From Franconibacter pulveris DSM 19144 (GTDB lineage: Bacteria; Pseudomonadota; Gammaproteobacteria; Enterobacterales; Enterobacteriaceae), in assembly GCA_000621185.1 (NCBI GenBank), contig JHYZ01000013.1, positions 62,001 through 126,000 of the forward strand: 64,000 nt of DNA, in the 5' to 3' direction. The position numbers and the translations under genes are program-made. The notes below the pieces were generated by a model that was not told where the DNA came from, did not search any database, and saw only the letters and a program-made list of their open reading frames with translations. Below, piece after piece: positions 1 through 14,458 of the stretch. The first letter of the stretch is position 1. The number at the start of each line of letters is the position of its first letter.

Positions 1-531
1 AAATATATCCAGCAAATTAATAAACAGGTCGTGCAAGAGTTGGATGCTGACTTGCAAGTCAACATCGACAGTAAGCTGGAAGACCTGAAAGCCTCCCTGG
101 CGACGCAGATTAAAGTGGCGCAAGAGCAAAAAGATAAACGCCTTGCCGTACTTAATCAGGCATTGCTTGTAGCGCAGCAAGCGAATATTAAAGATACGCT
201 AGTTCAACAGGCCGAAACACTTTCTGAAGACACCTTATTTGTATTAGGTAGCGACGCGCTTTCTTCAATAATCAAGAACGAAGGAACGCGTCCACTGCCG
301 CTTTCAGATTATTACTACCAGACACGTCAGTCTTTGCTTGCTGTCAGTGCGCTTAAGTCAAAACCTGATTCGCTCTATTCGTTCCGTTATGTCATGAAGC
401 CAAGCCTGCCGATTTATCGAGATAGTCCGAAGAGAGCATTAACGCTTATTCTGGCAGTGCTGATTGGTGGCATCATTGGCTCAGGCGTTGTACTTCTTCG
501 TCATGCTGTACGCAACCATCGACCGGGGTAA
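1..531 (+). CDS. wzzB: O-antigen chain-length regulator WzzB, C-terminal part
   Basis: The reading frame is open from the first base, so the gene begins outside the window and only about 176 C-terminal residues are seen. WzzB is an inner-membrane polysaccharide co-polymerase that sets the length of O-antigen chains made by Wzy. The visible part has the long helical periplasmic region rich in Gln, Lys and Glu, the conserved segment LGSDALSS, the family motif YVMKPSLP and the second membrane helix (LILAVLIGGIIGSGVVLL) followed by a short basic tail, which is the normal family end. It converges on the his operon across a shared terminator, as in E. coli. Identification by sequence is firm. Confidence 0.93.
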   Translation, partial: KYIQQINKQVVQELDADLQVNIDSKLEDLKASLATQIKVAQEQKDKRLAVLNQALLVAQQANIKDTLVQQAETLSEDTLFVLGSDALSSIIKNEGTRPLPLSDYYYQTRQSLLAVSALKSKPDSLYSFRYVMKPSLPIYRDSPKRALTLILAVLIGGIIGSGVVLLRHAVRNHRPG

Positions 532-553
532 TCTCTCTGGCGGGTTGTTTGAT

Positions 554-580
554 AAAAGGCCGGTTAACCCGGCCTTTTTT
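554..580. terminator. Bidirectional terminator between wzzB and hisI
   Basis: A nine-base-pair stem (AAAGGCCGG paired with CCGGCCTTT) is followed by a T run on the plus strand and flanked by an A run on the other side. It can therefore end both wzzB and the convergent his operon. Confidence 0.85.
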
Positions 581-584
581 ATGC

Positions 585-1189
585 TTACTTATGCCTGCCG
601 CGCAGATTCTCTATCACCGCGCTTAAATCCAGTTCCTGATCCTGCAACAGCACCAGCAGGTGATAAACCAGGTCAGACGCCTCGTTAACCAACTCTTCTT
701 TGTCGCGTACCGTCGCGGCAAGCGCCGTTTCCACGCCTTCTTCTCCCACTTTCTGCGCAATCCGTTTGGTGCCGCTGGCATACAGCTTTGCAGTATAGGA
801 GCTTTCCGGCGAGGCGGTTTTACGCGCCGCCAGCAGCGCTTCCAGTTGGTAAAGAAAATGCCACTGGTGATGCGCCTCGCCAAAACAGCTCGAGGTGCCA
901 AGGTGGCAGGTTGGCCCAATTGGGTTAACCAGCACCAGCAGCGTATCGTTATCGCAATCCGGTGTTATGCTCACGACATTCAGAAAGTGACCGGAAGTTT
1001 CGCCTTTGGTCCACAGCCGCTGTTTAGTGCGGGAGAAGAATGTCACCTTGCCGCTTTCTTCTGTCCGGCGCAGCGCCTCGTCGTTCATATAACCCAGCAT
1101 CAGCACTTCGCCAGATACGGCGTGCTGCACCACGACCGGCAGCAGCCCGTCGGTCTTCGCCCAGTCCAGTTGGGCCCGCTGTTGTTCTG

Positions 1190-1196
<7 letters not shown>
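585..1196 (-). CDS. hisI: Bifunctional phosphoribosyl-AMP cyclohydrolase / phosphoribosyl-ATP pyrophosphatase
   Basis: HisIE (203 residues) catalyses steps two and three of histidine synthesis in the cytosol: PR-ATP to PR-AMP, then opening of the adenine ring. The N-terminal cyclohydrolase half has the metal and catalytic segments [22 protein letters not shown] and PDCDNDT (residues about 48-85) and Cys in GPTCH. The C-terminal MazG-like pyrophosphatase half has [13 protein letters not shown] and [11 protein letters not shown]. Both domains are intact and the length is typical for enterobacteria. It is the last gene of the operon and its start overlaps hisF by seven bases, suggesting translational coupling. 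Confidence 0.97.
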
Positions 1197-2685
<1,489 letters not shown>

Positions 2686-3275
2686 TTACATCTCCAGGAA
2701 ATTTTTCAGCAGCTGCGCGCCCGCGGCGCCGGAGCGTTCCGGGTGAAACTGCACGCCCCAGAAGTTATCTTTCTGCACCGCGGCGGTAAACGGCTCGCCG
2801 TAATTACACTGCGCGATAGTGCAGGGGTTCACTGGCATGGCGTAGCTGTGCACGAAGTAAAAATACGCGCCGTCTTCTATGCCGCGGAACAGACGGTCGC
2901 CCGCTTTCGCGTAGACGCGGTTCCAGCCCATGTGCGGTAACGGCAGGCCGTAGTCGGTCATATGCGGCACGGGTTCATCGATAATGCCCAGCGTCTCGAC
3001 GCCGTTGTTCTCTTCGCTGCGCGACCCCAGCAGCTGCATGCCGAGACATATCCCCAGCACCGGCTGGGTGCAGGCTTTAATCAGGTCAATAAGTTCGCGC
3101 TCGCGCAGCTGATCCATTGCCGCCTGAGCGGTGCCCACCCCCGGCAAAAAGAGCTTATCGGCACGCAGCACCACTTCCGACTCGCGGCTGACCAGCGGTT
3201 CATAACCCAGGCGCTGCACCGCCCACTTCACGGAAGAGAGGTTGGCGCAGCCGGTATCCAGAATCACCACGTTCA

Positions 3276-3276
<1 letters not shown>
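2686..3276 (-). CDS. hisH: Imidazole glycerol phosphate synthase glutaminase subunit
   Basis: HisH (196 residues) is a class I glutamine amidotransferase that supplies ammonia to HisF. The nucleophilic Cys is in [14 protein letters not shown] (about residue 77). The His and Glu of the triad are in [12 protein letters not shown] near residue 178. The oxyanion and substrate loop [11 protein letters not shown] is present. Its start codon shares one base with the hisB stop, so the two are probably translated together. Confidence 0.97.
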
Positions 3277-6723
<3,447 letters not shown>

Positions 6724-6728
6724 GGCGC

Positions 6729-7628
6729 TTACTCCATCATCTTCTCAATCGGCAGCACGAGGATAGAGCTGGCGCCGAGGGCTTTGAGTTTTTCCATGGT
6801 TTCCCAGAACAGGGTTTCGCTGCTCACCATGTGCATCGCCACACGCTGCTGGTCGCCCGCCAGCGGCAGGATGGTGGGACGCTCGGCGCCCGGCAGCAGG
6901 GCGATAACCTCTTCCAGGCGCTCGGTCGGCGCATGCATCATGATGTATTTTGACTCACGGGCCTGAATTACGCCCTGAATGCGCACCAGCAGTTTGTCGA
7001 TAAGCTTTTGCTTCATTTCCGGCATCTCGCCGTCACGCTGGATAAGACACGCTTTGGAGCGGTAAATGACCTCCACTTCACGCAGACCGTTAGCCTCAAG
7101 CGTGGCGCCCGTGGAGACAAGGTCGCAGATGGCGTCGGCAAGGCCTGCGCGCGGGGCGACTTCCACCGAACCGTTAAGCAGACAGGATTTAAACTGCACC
7201 CCTTTCTGGTCGAGGTAGCGCTTGAGCAGGTGCGGATAAGAGGTGGCGATGCGCTTGCCGTTCAGGCAGGCCGGGCCGTCCCAGGGTTCGTCCACGGCGG
7301 TCGCCAGGGAAAGGCGGCAACCGCCGAAATCGAGGCGACGCAGCGTGAAATAACGCGGGTCTTCGCCCTGAGCGCGGCGTGTGAGCAACTCCTCTTCCAG
7401 CACATTTTCGCCAATGATGCCGAGATCCACCACGCCATCCATCACCAGGCCCGGGATGTCGTCGTCGCGTACGCGCAGGATATCGATCGGCATATTCTCC
7501 GCCAGCGCAATCAGACGCTGAGTGTGGAGATTAATTTTTATGCCGCAACGGGCGAGCAGTTCGCGTGAGTCATCGCTTAAGCGGCCAGATTTTTGCATAG
7601 CTATGCGTAAGCGGGTGTTATCGGTCAT
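6729..7628 (-). CDS. hisG: ATP phosphoribosyltransferase (short-branch catalytic form with ACT-like tail)
   Basis: HisG (299 residues) condenses ATP and PRPP, the first committed and histidine-inhibited step. The start is placed at the ATG of [17 protein letters not shown], which matches the family start. An in-frame extension reaching upstream through the attenuator hairpin is not coding. The PRPP loop is in the [18 protein letters not shown] segment. The C-terminal region about residues 225-299 is the regulatory ACT-like domain. It is the first structural gene of the operon, about 135 bases after the leader peptide stop. Confidence 0.97.
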   Translation of the reverse strand: MTDNTRLRIAMQKSGRLSDDSRELLARCGIKINLHTQRLIALAENMPIDILRVRDDDIPGLVMDGVVDLGIIGENVLEEELLTRRAQGEDPRYFTLRRLDFGGCRLSLATAVDEPWDGPACLNGKRIATSYPHLLKRYLDQKGVQFKSCLLNGSVEVAPRAGLADAICDLVSTGATLEANGLREVEVIYRSKACLIQRDGEMPEMKQKLIDKLLVRIQGVIQARESKYIMMHAPTERLEEVIALLPGAERPTILPLAGDQQRVAMHMVSSETLFWETMEKLKALGASSILVLPIEKMME

Positions 7629-7664
7629 GTTGATGTCCTCGTGATCCTGTCTGTAAACGGTCCA

Positions 7665-7700
7665 TAAAAAAAGCCCCCGGAAGTGGATCTTCCGGGGGCT
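7665..7700 (-). terminator. his operon attenuator
   Basis: Read on the minus strand, a 12-bp GC-rich stem (AGCCCCCGGAAG with its complement) with a five-base loop is followed directly by seven T residues. It lies between the histidine leader peptide and hisG. This is the expected position of the rho-independent attenuator, which forms when histidyl-tRNA is plentiful. Confidence 0.93.
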
Positions 7701-7762
7701 TTTTCTGCGTTCATGCACCACTGGAAGAACCGATCGTCTTCCAGCACACATCGCCTGAAAGA

Positions 7763-7810
7763 CTAATCAGGATGATGGTGATGATGGTGGTTTTTAAACT
7801 GAACGCGCAT
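7763..7810 (-). CDS. hisL: his operon leader peptide
   Basis: A 15-codon ORF encodes [15 protein letters not shown] and stops at TAG. Six consecutive His codons form the histidine sensor: ribosome stalling there lets the antiterminator form. The E. coli leader is one residue longer at the N terminus and has seven consecutive His codons; here the first of those positions is Asn. The ORF is too short for routine gene callers but its context (promoter upstream, attenuator and hisG downstream) makes it secure. Confidence 0.95.
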   Translation of the reverse strand: MRVQFKNHHHHHHPD

Positions 7811-7852
7811 TGTAAATTTCTCGTGTGAATGACTATTCATTAACTGGCTTTA

Positions 7853-7882
7853 ACCGTAAACCATACGAGGCGAAGAATGCAA
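7853..7882 (-). promoter_or_regulatory. his operon promoter
   Basis: On the minus strand, TTGCAT and TACGGT are separated by 18 bases and lie about 43 bases upstream of the leader peptide. The arrangement corresponds in spacing and neighbouring sequence to the known E. coli his promoter (TTGCTT, 18 bases, TAGGTT). Confidence 0.75.
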
Positions 7883-7998
7883 GCGCTTTTTTTCATCATT
7901 AAAAATCATCATATTGCGCCCGTGAATTGTCAGCCAGACGCCGCTGGCGTAGCCTAAACTTAGTAAGTTCGCAAGATGACAGTCTCCAGGAGAGAAGG

Positions 7999-8823
7999 AT
8001 GAAAAAGGTCGCAATTGTCGGGTTGGGTTGGCTGGGTATGCCGCTCGCGCTGTCGCTTTCGGCAAAAGGGTGGGAAGTCACGGGCAGCAAAACCACTCAG
8101 GATGGCGTAGAAGCGGCGCGCATGTGCGGCATTGAGAGTTACCCGCTGCTGTTGCAGCCTGAGCTGGTCTGCGACAGCGATGACCTGGACGCGTTGCTGA
8201 ACGTCGACGCGCTGGTGCTCACGCTGCCCGCCCGCCGCACCGGCGGCAACGGGGATTTTTATATGCAGGCAGTGCAGGAAATTGTCGACAGCGCGCTGGC
8301 GCACAACGTTAAGCGTATTATTTTCACCAGCTCCACCTCCGTTTATGGCAATGGCGAAGGCGTAATGAAAGAGACCTCGCCGCGCAATCCGGTCACGGAA
8401 AGCGGAAGGGTGCTTAAGGAGCTGGAAGACTGGCTGCATAACCTGCCGGGAACCTCGGTCGACATTTTGCGCCTGGCGGGGCTGGTAGGGCCGGGGCGAC
8501 ATCCGGGCCGCTTTTTTGCCGGTAAGCACGCGCCGGACGGCCAGCACGGCGTAAACCTGGTGCATCTGGAAGATGTTATTGGCGCCATACAGTTACTTTT
8601 ACAGGCGCCGAAAGGGGGACATATCTATAATATCTGTGCCCCCCAACATCCGGCGCGCGCCATATTTTATCCGCATATGGCGCGTTTGCTCGGCCTTGAG
8701 CCGCCTCGCTTTAGCGAAGCGGCAGGCAATGGTGAAGGAAAGCGGGTGGATGGCAACCGTATCTGTAATGAACTTGGTTTTGAATATCTTTATCCCGATC
8801 CGTTAGTGATGCCAATGGAGTAG
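7999..8823 (+). CDS. yeeZ: NAD(P)-binding Rossmann-fold epimerase-like protein YeeZ
   Basis: A 274-residue protein of the extended short-chain dehydrogenase/epimerase family. The N terminus has the dinucleotide motif VAIVGLGWLGMPLA, and the middle has FTSSTSVYG and LRLAGLVGPGRHPG, typical of nucleotide-sugar epimerase relatives. No substrate is established for YeeZ. The start is the ATG after AGGAGAGAAGG; in-frame sequence upstream lacks homology. It is divergent from the his operon and is followed by yeeY on the same strand, as in E. coli. The length equals that of the E. coli protein. Confidence 0.92.
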   Translation: MKKVAIVGLGWLGMPLALSLSAKGWEVTGSKTTQDGVEAARMCGIESYPLLLQPELVCDSDDLDALLNVDALVLTLPARRTGGNGDFYMQAVQEIVDSALAHNVKRIIFTSSTSVYGNGEGVMKETSPRNPVTESGRVLKELEDWLHNLPGTSVDILRLAGLVGPGRHPGRFFAGKHAPDGQHGVNLVHLEDVIGAIQLLLQAPKGGHIYNICAPQHPARAIFYPHMARLLGLEPPRFSEAAGNGEGKRVDGNRICNELGFEYLYPDPLVMPME

Positions 8824-8872
8824 CTGCCGTTCCTGACGCCGGTAAACGTGCTGCACAGCGCAAGAGGCGACA

Positions 8873-9799
8873 ATGAGAGCATTGCTCGATGTATTAATTA
8901 TTCTTGATGCATTAGATAAAGAGGGCAGCTTTGCCGCTGCCGCTTCCCGGCTTTATAAAACACCTTCCGCTCTGAGCTACACCGTTCATAAACTTGAAAG
9001 CGACCTGAATATTCAGGTGCTGGACCGCAGCGGGCATCGCGCCCGCTTTACCCCAACCGGCACGATGTTGTTGAATAAAGGGCGTGAAGTGCTGCAAACC
9101 GTACGCGATCTTGAAAAGCAGGCGGTCAAGCTTCACCTGGGCTGGGAAAACGAACTGGCCATCGGTGTTGACGATACTTTTCCCTTTACGCTGTTGTTTC
9201 CCCATATCGAGGCTTTTTTACAGCTTCATGAAATGACCCGGCTGAAGTTTATCAACGGCGTGCTGGGCGGCTCCTGGGAGTCGCTGACGCAGGGGCGCGT
9301 TGATCTGGTTATCGGCGCGATGCGCACGCCTCCGCCGCTAAGCGGGTTTTCTTTCACGCTGCTTGGCCATCTGGCCAGCGTTTTTGCGGTCGCTCCCCAT
9401 CATCCGCTGGCGCAGGCGCAGGAGCCGCTATCAAGACGCCTTATCAAACGCTACCGCGCCGTGGCGGTGGCCGACCCGGCAAGTACGCACCTCTCTTTTG
9501 CCTCCGGCGTTCTGGAGGACCAGGACGCCGTCACCGTTTTTGATTTCAAAGCCAAACTGGAACTCCAACTGCGCGGCATCGGCTGCGGCTGGCTGCCGCG
9601 CTATCTCGCCCAACAGCATCTTGACAGCGGCGCGCTGGTGGAAAAAGAAGTGGCTTCACACGTCTCTTACGAGCCGGTATGGATTGGCTGGAATGAGCAG
9701 ACCTCGGGGCTTGCCTGCGCCTGGTGGCGCGAGCAGATCCTGAGCAACAGCGAAATTACCGCGCTTTATTCCGCTCCCGCCCCTCATGACGGAGGCTGA
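8873..9799 (+). CDS. yeeY: LysR-family transcriptional regulator YeeY
   Basis: A 308-residue LysR-type regulator. The N-terminal winged helix-turn-helix covers about residues 1-60 (GSFAAAASRLYKTPSALSYTVHKLE). The rest is a periplasmic-binding-protein-like effector domain with the YeeY-like segments VIGVDDTFPF-type (here AIGVDDTFPFTLL), LKFINGVLGGSWESLTQGRVDLVIGAM and EPVWIGWNEQ. The effector is unknown to me. It lies between yeeZ and the aminotransferase gene, all on the plus strand, so the aminotransferase or plaP are candidate targets by position only. Confidence 0.9.
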   Translation: MRALLDVLIILDALDKEGSFAAAASRLYKTPSALSYTVHKLESDLNIQVLDRSGHRARFTPTGTMLLNKGREVLQTVRDLEKQAVKLHLGWENELAIGVDDTFPFTLLFPHIEAFLQLHEMTRLKFINGVLGGSWESLTQGRVDLVIGAMRTPPPLSGFSFTLLGHLASVFAVAPHHPLAQAQEPLSRRLIKRYRAVAVADPASTHLSFASGVLEDQDAVTVFDFKAKLELQLRGIGCGWLPRYLAQQHLDSGALVEKEVASHVSYEPVWIGWNEQTSGLACAWWREQILSNSEITALYSAPAPHDGG

Positions 9800-9922
9800 G
9801 TTAATTTCATACTTTCGACTTTATAACCTCGTCTATGTTTAAAGCAGGCAGATCCCTGCCGAAACCGTTTTTCTTTCACCACTGTGTTGTTAACGCAGGG
9901 GTTTTATGCGCAAGGAGGTTGT

Positions 9923-11221
9923 ATGAGTCAGACTAACCAGCAATGGCAGCAGCGGCGCGTCGACGCCGTGCCGCAAGGGGTGGGTAATGCGCTGCCGGTT
10001 TATATTGAGCGGGCAAAAAATGCAGAACTCTGGGATGTGGAAGGGCGGCGTTATATCGATTTCGCTTCGGGCATTGCGGTGCTTAATACCGGCCATAATC
10101 ATCCGGCTGTTATTGAAGCCGTTAAAGCGCAGCTTGAGCACTTTACTCACCCTTGTTTTCAGGTCACCCCTTATGGCAACTATATTGAACTGGCTGAGCG
10201 CCTGAATAAACTCGCGCCCATAAGCGAGCCGTGCCAGACGCTGTTTCTCACCACGGGCGCGGAGGCGGTGGAGAACGCAATTAAAGTGGCGCGCATCGCC
10301 ACCGGTCGCTCCGCCGTTATCGCCTTTCGCGGCGCGTTTCATGGCCGCACCCTGTTGGGAATGGCGCTGACGGGTAAAGTGCAGCCCTACAAAAAGGGCT
10401 ATGGTCCGTTTCCGGCGGGAATCTACCATGCGCCTTATCCAGCCTCTTACCTTGGCGTAAGCGACACGCAGGCGCTGGCTTCGCTGGCGGGCATCTTCGC
10501 GGCCGATGTCTCCCCCGACGAGGTGGCGGCGATTATCATCGAACCGGTACAGGGAGAGGGCGGGTTTTACGCCGCGTCGCCGGAGTTTATGAAGCAACTC
10601 CGCGCGCTATGCGATAAGCATGGCATAGTGCTTATCGTCGATGAGATCCAAAGCGGCTTTTGCCGCACAGGCAAAACCTTCGCTATCGAGCATTCTGGCG
10701 TCGAACCGGATCTGGTCACGATGGCCAAAAGCCTGGCGGGCGGTTTTCCTCTGGCGGCGCTGGTGGGTAAGAAATCGCTGTTTGATAAAGCGCTGCCCGG
10801 CGGGCTTGGCGGCACCTATGCCGGTTCCCCCGTCAGCATCGCCGCCGCGCTGGCGGTCACAGAGCTTATCGAAAAAGAGCGGCTTAACGAGCGCGCGCAG
10901 GCGCAGGGCGAACGGCTTATCAGCCGCCTCAAAGAACTGGCCGAACGCTATGACTGTATTGGCGACGTACGCGGCCCTGGCGCGATGGTGGCGATGGAGC
11001 TGGTGGAAGGGCGAGACAGCCACCGCCCGGACAAAACGCTAACCCAACGGCTGGTCCAGGAAGCGGGACGACAGGGCCTGATTTTGCTCTCCTGCGGGGT
11101 GCGTGCTAACGTTATCAGGTTCCTTATTCCGCTCACGGCGGAAAAAGAAATTATCGATGAAGGGCTCAACATCTTGTCATCGAGCCTCGAAATGGTGCAA
11201 AATACGCGCCCTGCAAAATGA
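9923..11221 (+). CDS. 4-aminobutyrate aminotransferase, GabT/PuuE type
   Basis: A 432-residue class III PLP aminotransferase. The start is the ATG preceded by AAGGAGG with a five-base spacer (MSQTNQQW). Cofactor motifs are LFLTTGAEAVENAIKVAR, AFRGAFHGRT, IIIEPVQGEGGF, IVDEIQSGF, and the Schiff-base lysine in TMAKSLAGGFPLAALVG (about residue 270). This sequence type deaminates GABA to succinate semialdehyde. The gene precedes plaP, which imports putrescine, and putrescine breakdown yields GABA, so a catabolic link is plausible. I cannot separate GabT from PuuE by eye, hence no symbol. E. coli has no such gene at this locus. Confidence 0.85.
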   Translation: MSQTNQQWQQRRVDAVPQGVGNALPVYIERAKNAELWDVEGRRYIDFASGIAVLNTGHNHPAVIEAVKAQLEHFTHPCFQVTPYGNYIELAERLNKLAPISEPCQTLFLTTGAEAVENAIKVARIATGRSAVIAFRGAFHGRTLLGMALTGKVQPYKKGYGPFPAGIYHAPYPASYLGVSDTQALASLAGIFAADVSPDEVAAIIIEPVQGEGGFYAASPEFMKQLRALCDKHGIVLIVDEIQSGFCRTGKTFAIEHSGVEPDLVTMAKSLAGGFPLAALVGKKSLFDKALPGGLGGTYAGSPVSIAAALAVTELIEKERLNERAQAQGERLISRLKELAERYDCIGDVRGPGAMVAMELVEGRDSHRPDKTLTQRLVQEAGRQGLILLSCGVRANVIRFLIPLTAEKEIIDEGLNILSSSLEMVQNTRPAK

Positions 11222-11224
11222 GAT

Positions 11225-11259
11225 AAATAACCGACGTAAAACGCGTCGGTTATTTTTTT
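11225..11259 (+). terminator. Terminator after the aminotransferase gene
   Basis: A 12-bp perfect stem AAATAACCGACG / CGTCGGTTATTT is followed by a T run, immediately after the stop codon. Confidence 0.85.
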
Positions 11260-11408
11260 GCAGTTTAGCAACGTCATTAAATTCAAGAGGCCGGGCTTCG
11301 TACCGGATAGATACTTACTAAAAATCGACAGTCGTGTCGCTGAGGAAGAATATAAGATGGGGCAATTCCTTGCTTTTGCGCTGGCTTTCGCCGTAGGGGG
11401 AAATCACC

Positions 11409-12773
11409 ATGTCGCATAACGTCAATAACGTTAACACCCCTCGCGTGGAATTACGTAAAACGCTTACGTTAATTCCGGTTGTAATGATGGGCCTGGCCTA
11501 TATGCAGCCGATGACGCTGTTCGATACGTTTGGTATTGTTTCTGGTCTGACGGATGGTCACGTGCCGACCGCCTACGCCTTCGCACTGGTAGCGATTCTG
11601 TTCACCGCGCTGAGCTACGGCAAACTGGTGCGTCGTTACCCGTCTGCGGGTTCTGCCTACACTTACGCCCAGAAAGCGATTAACCCGACCGTGGGCTTCA
11701 TGGTGGGCTGGTCTTCGCTGCTTGACTACCTGTTCGCGCCGATGATCAACATTCTGCTGGCGAAAATCTATTTTGAAGCGCTGGTGCCTGGCATTCCATC
11801 ATGGATCTTCGTGATAGTGCTGGTCGCCTTCATGACTGTATTCAACATGCGCACCCTGAAGGGCGTGGCGAACTTCAACACCATTATCGTGGTGCTGCAG
11901 GTGGCGCTTATCGCCGTTATTCTGGGCATGGTGATTTACGGCGTTTCTCATGGCGAAGGCGCGGGTACGCTGGTGAGCTCCCGTCCGTTCTGGTCTGAAA
12001 ACGCGCACGTGATACCGATGATTACCGGGGCGACGATTCTGTGCTTCTCCTTCACCGGTTTTGACGGCATCAGCAACCTGTCTGAAGAGACGAAAGACGC
12101 AGGCCGCGTTATTCCGCGCGCTATCTTCCTGACGGCGCTGATTGGCGGGCTTATCTTTATTTTAGCGACTTACTTTATCCAGCTCTATTTCCCGGATATC
12201 TCGCGTTTTAAAGATCCAGACGCGTCGCAGCCGGAAATCATGCTCTACGTGGCCGGCAAAGCGTTCCAGGTCGGAGCGCTGATTTTCTCCACCATTACCG
12301 TGCTGGCTTCCGGTATGGCGGCGCATGCAGGCGTTGCGCGCCTGATGTACGTTATGGGCCGTGATGGCGTATTCCCGAACCGCTTCTTCGGCTACGTTCA
12401 TCCGAAATGGCGTACCCCGGCGCTGAATGTGGTGCTGGTAGGCGCTATCGCGCTGATGGCGATTAACTTCGACCTGGTGATGGCGACGGCGCTGATTAAC
12501 TTCGGTGCGCTGGTGGCGTTTACCTTCGTCAACCTGTCGGTGATTTCTCAGTTCTGGATCCGCGAGAAGCGCAACAAAACGCTGAAAGATCACTTCACTT
12601 ACCTGATTCTGCCGATCTGCGGCGCGTTGACGGTAGGCGCGCTGTGGCTGAACCTGGAAGAAAGCTCCATGGTGCTGGGTCTTATCTGGGCGGGCATCGG
12701 TGTGGTTTACCTGGCCTGCGTAACCCGCAGCTTCCGCAACCCGGTTCCGCAATACAACGAAGATATCGCGTAA
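11409..12773 (+). CDS. plaP: Putrescine importer PlaP (YeeF)
   Basis: A 454-residue APC-superfamily transporter with about 12 hydrophobic segments. It matches E. coli PlaP almost throughout, for example [51 protein letters not shown] and [20 protein letters not shown]. PlaP is a proton-coupled low-affinity putrescine importer linked in E. coli to pili-dependent surface motility. A terminator follows the stop. The upstream 150 bases separate it from the aminotransferase terminator, so it has its own promoter. Confidence 0.95.
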   Translation: MSHNVNNVNTPRVELRKTLTLIPVVMMGLAYMQPMTLFDTFGIVSGLTDGHVPTAYAFALVAILFTALSYGKLVRRYPSAGSAYTYAQKAINPTVGFMVGWSSLLDYLFAPMINILLAKIYFEALVPGIPSWIFVIVLVAFMTVFNMRTLKGVANFNTIIVVLQVALIAVILGMVIYGVSHGEGAGTLVSSRPFWSENAHVIPMITGATILCFSFTGFDGISNLSEETKDAGRVIPRAIFLTALIGGLIFILATYFIQLYFPDISRFKDPDASQPEIMLYVAGKAFQVGALIFSTITVLASGMAAHAGVARLMYVMGRDGVFPNRFFGYVHPKWRTPALNVVLVGAIALMAINFDLVMATALINFGALVAFTFVNLSVISQFWIREKRNKTLKDHFTYLILPICGALTVGALWLNLEESSMVLGLIWAGIGVVYLACVTRSFRNPVPQYNEDIA

Positions 12774-12787
12774 TTCAGGCGAAAAGA

Positions 12788-12815
12788 AAAAGGCTCCCGT
12801 CGGGAGCCTTTTTTG
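12788..12815. terminator. Terminator after plaP
   Basis: The stem AAAAGGCTCCCG / CGGGAGCCTTTT with T run is placed between plaP and the convergent sbcB and has A and T tracts on the two sides, so it may serve both. Confidence 0.85.
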
Positions 12816-12940
12816 TATGTGGGCCAGCATGCGAGAAAAACCCGGCGGGAGAGGCCCTTCTTTGACCAGGCGGGCGGCGCTGTGCTCACCCGCGCAAATA
12901 CCAAACCGCGTAACGCAAGCGAAGCGCAACGCGCGTCACC

Positions 12941-14368
12941 TCAGCCCACGATTTCCTGCGCGTACTGATACAGCGCCTTAATCAGCGCGATTTTCTCTTT
13001 ATCCCCTTCGTACTGGTTGTAGAGCATCTCCAGCTCCTGGGCATAGGCCTGCAGGAATTCAGGTGTGAAGCGGTCGCGGCGGTACTGCAGCCAGCGCTGC
13101 TGCTCGGCTTCATCCAGCGTGCCCGGGAAATTACGGGCGCGGAAGTTAAACAGCAATTTCTCAATGCGCTTGTCGGCAAACGTGATATCCAGCGCCGGCA
13201 GATTCTGCGGCGGCGTTTGCAGGATGATGCGCATGCCCGCGCGGTCGGCGTCGCTGAAAAAGCCGTCATAAAGCTTCGCATCGACGTTATCGCTCGGCGG
13301 AAAAGGCGGCGCTTCGGCAAACAGCGCGACCACTTTTTCACGCACCTGCGGCGCTTCTCGCAGCAGCTTCAGGTTCGCCAGACAGTGCTGACGGTCGATG
13401 CCTAAACGCTCCGCGTCTTCCGGGCGCAGCGTGTTCGCCTGGGCCAGCACCGGGCATTTATTCAGGTGAATCAGCTTAATGGGCGCCGCCGGGTCGTCGC
13501 CAAGGCTGGCTTTTGGCGTATAGAGCCGCTCGCGCAGCGCGTCGTGGTCGAGCTCCAGCAACGGACTAATATCGCCCGCCAGATCCGCCACAATTACCGC
13601 GTTCCGGTTTTCCGGGTGCCAGGCGAGCGGCGCAATCCAGCTGGTGTTGCCACGCCAGGCGCCGAACATGCCGGAGACATGCACCAGCGGTTTCATCTGC
13701 GGAATATCGATAAGCGTCATCAGCTTCTGCTTGCTTCGATAGCTGTAAAGATACTCAAACAGCCGCGGCTGGCGGGTTTTCACCAGTTGCGCCATGGCGA
13801 TGGTGGCGTGAACGTCCGCCATCGCGTCATGCGCATTGCTGTGCTCAATGCCATTGGCGGCGGTAAGGTGCTCCAGGCGGAAACTCGGCAGGCCGTCGTT
13901 GTTCTCCGGCCAGACAATCCCTTCCGGGCGCAGCGCGTAGCAGGCGCGCATGACGTCGAGCAAATCCCAGCGGGAGTTATCGTTCTGCCAGCTCCAGGCG
14001 TAAGGGTCGTAGAAGTTGCGATAGAAAATATTGCGCGTCACTTCATCATCAAAGCGGACATTGTTATAGCCCACCACGCAGGTTTTCGGCACGGTGAAGA
14101 GGGCGTGTATGCGCCGGGCGAATTCCGCTTCGTTCTCGCCTTTCGCCAGCGCTTCCTGCGGCGTAATGCCGGTTATCAGCACCGCTTCAGGCTGCGGCAG
14201 GTAGTCGTCGGCCGGTTTACAGTAGAACACCTCGGGTTCGCCAAGCGCGTTGAAATTTTCGTCGGTTCGCAGGGCGGCGAACTGGGCGGGCCGGTCCAGC
14301 GACGGGCTGGTGCCGAAGGTTTCATAATCATGAAACAGAAAAGTGGGTTGCGCCGAAGGCTCAGACAC
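12941..14368 (-). CDS. sbcB: Exodeoxyribonuclease I
   Basis: ExoI (475 residues) degrades single-stranded DNA 3'-to-5' in recombination and mismatch repair. The DEDDh nuclease acids are in FLFHDYETFG (Asp14, Glu16) and in HSNAHDAMADVHAT; the SH3-like and C-terminal helical domains are complete. I place the start at GTG (VSEPSAQPTF), preceded by GGAAAAA, because this gives exactly the E. coli length. An ATG 57 bases upstream would add residues with no homology. Transcribed toward plaP. Confidence 0.94.
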   Translation of the reverse strand: MSEPSAQPTFLFHDYETFGTSPSLDRPAQFAALRTDENFNALGEPEVFYCKPADDYLPQPEAVLITGITPQEALAKGENEAEFARRIHALFTVPKTCVVGYNNVRFDDEVTRNIFYRNFYDPYAWSWQNDNSRWDLLDVMRACYALRPEGIVWPENNDGLPSFRLEHLTAANGIEHSNAHDAMADVHATIAMAQLVKTRQPRLFEYLYSYRSKQKLMTLIDIPQMKPLVHVSGMFGAWRGNTSWIAPLAWHPENRNAVIVADLAGDISPLLELDHDALRERLYTPKASLGDDPAAPIKLIHLNKCPVLAQANTLRPEDAERLGIDRQHCLANLKLLREAPQVREKVVALFAEAPPFPPSDNVDAKLYDGFFSDADRAGMRIILQTPPQNLPALDITFADKRIEKLLFNFRARNFPGTLDEAEQQRWLQYRRDRFTPEFLQAYAQELEMLYNQYEGDKEKIALIKALYQYAQEIVG

Positions 14369-14432
14369 GGGGATTTTTCCAGTCAGTAATACACTGTCTT
14401 TAATGGTAAACCATCCCCCCGACAAGCAGAAG

Positions 14433-14457
14433 AAAAAGGGCGCCGAAGCGCCCTTTT
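14433..14457 (-). terminator. Terminator after the acyltransferase gene
   Basis: On the minus strand, AAAGGGCGC, loop TTCG, then GCGCCCTTT followed by further T residues, directly after the acyltransferase stop and before the sbcB start. Confidence 0.85.
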
Positions 14458-14458
14458 A

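Noticed and set aside
7629..7751. In-frame N-terminal extension of hisG
   Set aside because: It passes through the attenuator hairpin; the conserved family start is [15 protein letters not shown].
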